DNA of 64,000 nt from assembly GCA_034440575.1 (NCBI GenBank), contig JAOTOL010001656.1, positions 4,561,270 through 4,625,269 on the forward strand, given 5' to 3'. Position 1 is the stretch's first letter; every line of letters begins with the position of its first letter. This document shows, piece by piece, positions 58,757-64,000 of the stretch. The position numbers and the translations under genes are program-made. Below the pieces are notes generated by a model. It was not told the origin of the DNA and did no database searches. It saw only the letters and a list, made by a program, of their open reading frames with translations. Source of the stretch: Imbricaverruca yamaguchii. Taxonomy: Eukaryota; Arthropoda; Thecostraca; Neoverrucidae.

Positions 58757-61357
58757 CGAGATGGAGGAGCAGAGGCGAGGTGAGCACAGGCTGCAGGGAG
58801 GCGCAGAGGCGAGGTGGGCACAGGCCGCAGGAAGGAGCAGAGGCGAGGTGGGCACAGGCCGCAGGGAGGAGCAGAGGCGAGGTGGGCACAGGCCGCAGGG
58901 AGGAGCAGAGGCGAGGTGGGCACAGGCCGTAGGGAGGAGCAGAGGTGAGGTGAGCACAGGCTGCAGGGAGGAGCAGAGGTGAGGTGGGCACAGGCTGCAG
59001 GGAGGAGCAGAGGCGAGGTGAGTACAGGCTGCAGGGAGGAGCAGAGGCGAGGTGGGCACAGGCCGCAGGGAGGAGCAGAGGCGAGGTGAGCACAGGCTGC
59101 AGGGAGGAGCAGAGGCGAGGTGAGCACAGGCTGCAGGGAGGAGCAGAGGCGAGGTGAGCACAGGCCGCAGGAAGGAGCAGAGGCGAGGTGGGCACAGGCC
59201 GCATGGAGGAGCAGAGGCGAGGTGGGCACAGGCCGCAGGGAGGAGCAGAGGCGAGGTGGGCACAGGCTGCAGGGAGGAGCAGAGGCGAGGTGGGCACAGG
59301 CCGTAGGGAGGAGCAGAGGTGAGGTGAGCACAGGCTGCAGGGAGGAGCAGAGGTGAGGTGGGCACAGGCGCAGGGAGGAGCAGAGGTGAGGTGGGCACAG
59401 GCTGCAGGGAGGAGCAGAGGTGAGGTGGGCACAGGCTGCAGGGAGGAGCAGAGGCGAGGTGAGCACAGGCCGTAGGGAGGAGCAGAGGTGAGGTGAGCAC
59501 AGGCTGCAGGGAGGAGCAGAGGTGAGGTGGGCACAGGCTGCAGGGAGGAGCAGAGGCGAGGTGAGCACAGGCTGCAGGAGGAGCAGAGGCGAGGTGAGCA
59601 CAGGCTGCAGGGAGGAGCAGAGGCGAGGTGAGCACAGGCCGCAGGGAGGAGCAGAGGCGAGGTGGGCACAGGCCGCATGGAGGGAGCAGAGGCGAGGTGG
59701 GCACAGGTCGCAGGGAGGAGCAGAGGCGAGGTGAGCACAGGCTGCAGGGAGGAGCAGAGGCGAGGTGAGCACAGGCTGCAGGGAGGAGCAGAGGCGAGGT
59801 GGGCACAGGCCGTAGGAAGGAGCAGAGGCGAGGTGAGCACAGGCCGCAGGGAGGAGCAGAGGCGAGGTGAGCACAGGCTGCAGGGAGGAGCAGAGGCGAG
59901 GTGGGCACAGGCTGCAGGGAGGAGCAGAGGCGAGGTGAGCACAGGCTGCAGGGAGGAGCAGAGGCGAGGTGGGCACAGGCCGCAGGGAGGAGCAGAGGCG
60001 AGGTGAGCACAGGCTGCAGGGAGGAGCAGAGGCGAGGTGAGCACAGGCTGCAGGGAGGAGCAAAGGCGAGGTGGGCACAGGCCGTAGGAAGGAGCAGAGG
60101 CGAGGTGAGCACAGGCCGCAGGGAGGAGCAGAGGCGAGGTGGGCACAGGCCGCAGGAAGGAGCAGAGGCGAGGTGAGCACAGGCCGCAGGAAGGAGCAGA
60201 GGCGAGGTGGGCACAGGCCGCAGGGAGGAGCAGAGGCGAGGTGGGCACAGGCTGCAGGGAGGAGCAGAGGCGAGGTGGGCACAGGCCGCAGGAAGGAGCA
60301 GAGGCGAGGTGAGCACAGGCTGCAGGGAGGAGCAGAGGCGAGGTGAGCACAGGCCGCAGGGAGGAGCAGAGGCGAGGTGAGCACAGGCCGCAGGGAGGAG
60401 CAGAGGCGAGGTGGGCACAGGCCGCAGGGAGGAGCAGAGGCGAGGTGGGCACAGGCCGCAGGAGGAGCAGAGGCGAGGTGGGCACAGGCCCAGGGAGGAG
60501 CAGAGGTGAGGTGAGCACAGGCCGTAGGAGGAGCAGAGGTGAGGTGAGCACAGGCTGCAGGGAGGAGCAGAGGCGAGGTGGGCACAGGCCGTAGGAAGGA
60601 GCAGAGGCGAGGTGAGCACAGGCTGCAGGGAGGAGCAGAGGCGAGGTGAGCACAGGCTGCAGGGAGGAGCAAAGGCGAGGTGGGCACAGGCCGTAGGAAG
60701 GAGCAGAGGCGAGGTGAGCACAGGCCGCAGGAAGGAGCAGAGGCGAGGTGATCACAGGCCGCAGGAAGGAGCAGAGGCGAGGTGAGCACAGGCCGCAGGA
60801 AGGAGCAGAGGCGAGGTGGGCACAGGCCGCAGGGAGGAGCAGAGGCGAGGTGGGCACAGGCTGCAGGGAGGAGCAGAGGCGAGGTGGGCACAGGCCGCAG
60901 GGAGGAGCAGAGGCGAGGTGAGCACAGGCTGCAGGGAGGAGCAGAGGCGAGGTGAGCACAGGCCGCAGGGAGGAGCAGAGGCGAGGTGAGCACAGGCCGC
61001 AGGGAGGAGCAGAGGCGAGGTGGGCACAGGCCGCAGGGAGGAGCAGAGGCGAGGTGGGCACAGGCCGCAGGGAGGAGCAGAGGCGAGGTGGGCACAGGCC
61101 TCAGGGAGGAGCAGAGGTGAGGTGAGCACAGGCCGTAGGGAGGAGCAGAGGTGAGGTGAGCACAGGCCGTAGGGAGGGCAGAGGTGAGGTGAGCACAGGC
61201 CGCAGGGAGGAGCAGAGGCGAGGTGAGCACAGGCTGCAGGGAGGAGCAGAGGCGAGGTGGGCACAGGCCGCATGGAGGAGCAGAGGCGAGGTGAGCACAG
61301 GCCGCAGGGAGGAGCAGAGGCGAGGTGAGCACAGGCCGCAGGGAGGAGCAGAGGCGA
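58757..61357. repeat. Minisatellite, 34-bp unit, about 76 copies (largest array in the window)
   Basis: Unit GAGGAGCAGAGGCGAGGTGG followed by GCACAGGCCGCAGG. Main variants are GGTGAGCACAGG, GGCTGCAGG, GGCCGTAGG and GCAGAGGTGAGG, and a few units have lost 1-2 bp. Runs of identical variant order (for example near 59110-59340 compared with 58760-58980) show multi-unit duplications. The plus strand is purine- and G-rich throughout. The minus-strand frames of 935, 795 and 692 codons are repeat translations without start context and are not genes. Confidence 0.98.
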
Positions 61358-61489
61358 TGAGATCGCCAACCGTCCCGACGAGACACGGATGACGTGATAC
61401 CTGGGCGGGGGCGACACGATAAGACGAACTTGTGCACCATGTTTTCAGACTACGTCAACGAGCTAGTCACGTCCGATTGCTGCACGCCG

Positions 61490-61870
61490 TGACCACATTT
61501 TATGTGCTGCAGCAGCCTCCTGTGTGCTGCATCCACCTATCTTTGTGTTCTAGCCACCTCTCTTTGTGTTGTAGCCACCTCCATGTGTGCTGAGCACCCC
61601 ATATGTGCTATGACCACTTCTATGTGTGCTGTAGCAACCTCCTGTGTGCTGTGACCACCTATATGTGTGCTGTAGCACCCCATATGTGCTGCGACCACCT
61701 CTATGTGTGGTGCAGCCACCTCCTGTGTGTTGCGACCACCTTTATGTGTGCCGTAGCACTCCATATGTGCTACAGCCACATCGGATGTACTGCAGCCACC
61801 TTATGTGGATCCATCGTGTGCTACTGCCACCTGGTGTGTGCTATTTATCGGTGTGCTGCAGCCGCCCTCG
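61490..61870. repeat. Degenerate minisatellite, about 21-bp unit, about 17 copies
   Basis: Irregular copies of TATGTGTGCTGTAGCAACCTC, with variants CCCATATGTGCTACGACCACC. It begins about 130 bp after the 34-bp array. It resembles the 19-bp array at 21.9 kb only in the TGTGCTKGTAGCAC-like core. Confidence 0.85.
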
Positions 61871-62150
61871 GGCAGGTGTGTAATCTGCAATCTGCCCGCA
61901 CGCCAGCACGCTAATGGAATGAGACAATGCATTTTATTAACTCCGGTGTAATTCAGTGCGGGCAGTGGCTGCAGCGGCGGCGGCGGCAGCGGCGGCGACG
62001 GCGAGCTGCAGACTATGGAGCTCCGGCCACGGGAGACGAGTCGGACTCCGCGGTGGGTGCAGAGGTTGGTACGGCACGGCGGCTCACCACGGTCGAGACA
62101 CGGGAGCCTCTGCGCCACCAACTGTAGAGGGTGCGGCCCCACCGGTAGCC
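61871..62150. other. GC-rich spacer with (CGG)n-like stretch
   Basis: GGCGGCGGCGGCAGCGGCGG near 61975-62000 is a short trinucleotide tract. No exon is supported. Confidence 0.45.
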
Positions 62151-62154
62151 CACA

Positions 62155-62415
62155 CTAGTGCGCCCTCACTCAGCTGGTGGTCCACCACCGCTCCACTGAC
62201 CGCCGGGCGGTCAGGTCACAGTGTGCCATATGAAGCCGAGGCCAGCCGCCGGCCCACTGACCGTCCGTCGGTCAGGTCACAGTGTGTCAGATGAGACCAT
62301 TGTCAGCCGCCGCTCCACTCACTGTCGGTCAGGTCACAGTGTGTCAGATGAAGCCAACGCCAGCCGCCGGCCCACTGACCGTCCGTCGGTCAGGTCACAG
62401 TGTGTCAGATGAAGC
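62155..62415. repeat. Minisatellite, about 60-bp unit, about 4 copies
   Basis: Unit includes CCACTGACCGTCCGTCGGTC, AGGTCACAGTGTGTCAGATG and AAGCCAACGCCAGCCGCC. Two identical-variant units are 118 bp apart with a shorter variant between, so a dimer is the duplicated block. Confidence 0.93.
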
Positions 62416-62844
62416 CCAAAGCCGTCAAGTTGCATGTCGTGAACCGACAAAATTGGCTCATCGACAATAAGCTACGAAGAGTTCATAGTTCACGCTGCCT
62501 ATAGCGCGGCGATAGGAAAGCGGCGTGGAAGTGTAACGACTGTCCAAAGCTGCCTCAGTATGATTGGTTCAATGAAATGAAGCCTGATTTGGTCATTACG
62601 ATTTCTTGGAAGTTATGGGAGGATTGAGTTTCACATGTAATCACGAGCGAGGTCGAATGCCAAGGAAGTCGTCCAACTGGCGAGAAAAACGCCAGCTCGG
62701 AAAGAACGGCCGGAAGGCCTTTGGGGAGCTTCGCCTTTGAGGTGCTTCACAACAGCGTATCCTAGCTCCACGGATTGAGTGCAAATATGTGGCTTCATCT
62801 TCTATTTGTGCATCATAATTTCCTTGGGTCTGACCCGCCTGTTA
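62416..62844. other. No gene recognised
   Basis: Unique-looking sequence. Nothing is supported. Confidence 0.4.
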
Positions 62845-62912
62845 GATAGTTAGTTAGTTATTTGGGCTTTAGGGCGCATCGACCATGTTGATCATATAGC
62901 GCCCATTATTGA
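62845..62912 (+). repeat. Interspersed repeat family 'GCGCATCGAC', copy C
   Basis: (TTAG)n leader, then TTATTTGGGCTTTAGGGCGC, ATCGACCATGTTGATCATAT and AGCGCCC. Same order and strand as the copies at 2722 and 51588. Confidence 0.55.
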
Positions 62913-63283
62913 CCCACCTGCCTATCCATAGAATGTAGTTATGTTTTCGAGCTTTTCGCTTTTACTATCAGGCTTTCCAATACCGCATTATTTGCCGCTA
63001 GGAATACGAATGTTTCGCTTTGTGTGTTAATATCATGTGTTCCAATGATAGATACGATGGGATACCGAGATAACATGCATGCTGCAGCTCGCATAAAGCA
63101 TCAACTGGTCCAGGTCCTAAGCACGTTTGCTGCTGCACGTTAATTATTTGAATAATTGCATTGGCATAAGAACTGGTGTGAGACGGACCCGATGCACCAA
63201 AAACAATAAAACAATACAAATTGCTTCTAAATCTGAAGCGATGCTACTCGTCACTCGGGATCCGCCGATGAAAATGCATGGAT

Positions 63284-63289
<6 letters not shown>

Positions 63290-63378
<89 letters not shown>

Positions 63379-63470
63379 TTTATATATATGTATATATATA
63401 TATATATTTATACATATGAGTGTGTGTGCGTGTGTGTGTATATATATTTGCATATGTGTGTGTGTGTATG
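63290..63470. repeat. (TA)n microsatellite with flanking TG-rich tract
   Basis: An (AT)n run of about 80 bp (63294-63373), then interrupted TATATG and TGTG words to about 63470. Confidence 0.98.
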
Positions 63471-63732
63471 ATGTGTAAGTTTCAGATGAATAGTGGCGTT
63501 GTGGCTCGCTCGAATGTTTTAAATTCCGTTGCATGGCTTCATTATAATCGGTAATTCACGAGCCCTCAGTTGAAGGGCCGAGATTGGGGAATATTAGCTT
63601 CAATTTCAGCAGTAATTCACATAAAATATATAGGCAACCTCGATTTTTGGTGGAAAAAGGTTCAGGTTTTATGGTGAAAGAGGTGATGGTTAGCATGTAA
63701 CCGGCAAATGAAGAGATGATAGCATTTTTTCG

Positions 63733-63952
<220 letters not shown>

Positions 63953-64000
63953 AGGGGATGGGGCATTCCACACGGGGATTGCGGATCAGGTGTCAATAAG

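Noticed and set aside
58633..61440. 935-, 795- and 692-codon open frames on the minus strand
   Set aside because: They are translations of the 34-bp minisatellite. Several frames are open at once, and the non-repeat ends contribute no recognisable domain or start context.

Overview
This is a repeat-dense stretch of a eukaryotic, very probably animal, genome. It carries CR1/L2-type and I-type LINEs, a Penelope-like element, a SCAND3/ZBED-type hAT transposon, tRNA-derived SINE-like elements and long (TG)n and (TA)n runs, and it has no bacterial gene organisation. The species cannot be fixed from the sequence. The repeat spectrum would fit a large, repeat-rich metazoan genome such as an arthropod or an early-branching vertebrate, but that is inference. 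No host protein-coding gene can be named with confidence.

The most striking property is the number of unrelated minisatellites. I count about 28 tandem arrays with units of 8 to 97 bp, together roughly 16 kb or a quarter of the window. The largest are the 34-bp array at 58.8-61.4 kb, the 23/25-bp array at 12.0-13.9 kb, the 21-bp array at 22.7-24.3 kb, the 23-bp array at 1.6-2.6 kb and the 47-bp array at 32.5-33.3 kb. Nearly all long open reading frames in the window (935, 795, 694, 673, 585 aa and so on) are by-products of these arrays and are not annotated as genes.

Layout: 0-4.5 kb holds a 45-bp array, a decayed Penelope-like fragment on the minus strand and four further arrays. 4.5-9.1 kb is mostly unassigned. 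9.2-14 kb has three arrays and a SINE-like element. 14-20.7 kb is unassigned sequence with two or three small arrays and one small orphan ORF. 20.8-27.8 kb has two 5'-truncated minus-strand copies of one CR1-like LINE family, the second with a 15-bp target site duplication, around five minisatellites. 27.8-34.5 kb has two arrays, a SINE-like head and a 285-codon orphan ORF. 35-41.3 kb has an old degenerate LINE followed by a nearly full-length CR1-like LINE whose ORF1 carries an SGNH esterase domain and whose ORF2 has endonuclease and reverse transcriptase. 42-42.9 kb is a candidate non-autonomous DNA element. 46.05-49.20 kb is a hAT transposon with an exact 8-bp target duplication. 50.8-51.5 kb is a large diverged inverted repeat. 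51.9-52.7 kb is a decayed I-type LINE. 52.8-64 kb is again dominated by arrays and microsatellites.

The recognisable coding sequences are all transposon proteins, and all but one short 3' reverse transcriptase piece are broken by stops or frameshifts. The two main LINE copies are very similar, so this family was active recently. The hAT, Penelope, I-type and second LINE copies are older relics. I found no convincing new multi-gene system. The most unusual observations are the minisatellite density with higher-order structure, the roughly 660-bp inverted repeat at 50.8-51.5 kb, the 0.9-kb candidate element with an internal 70-bp duplication, and the orphan ORF at 31.7-32.5 kb.
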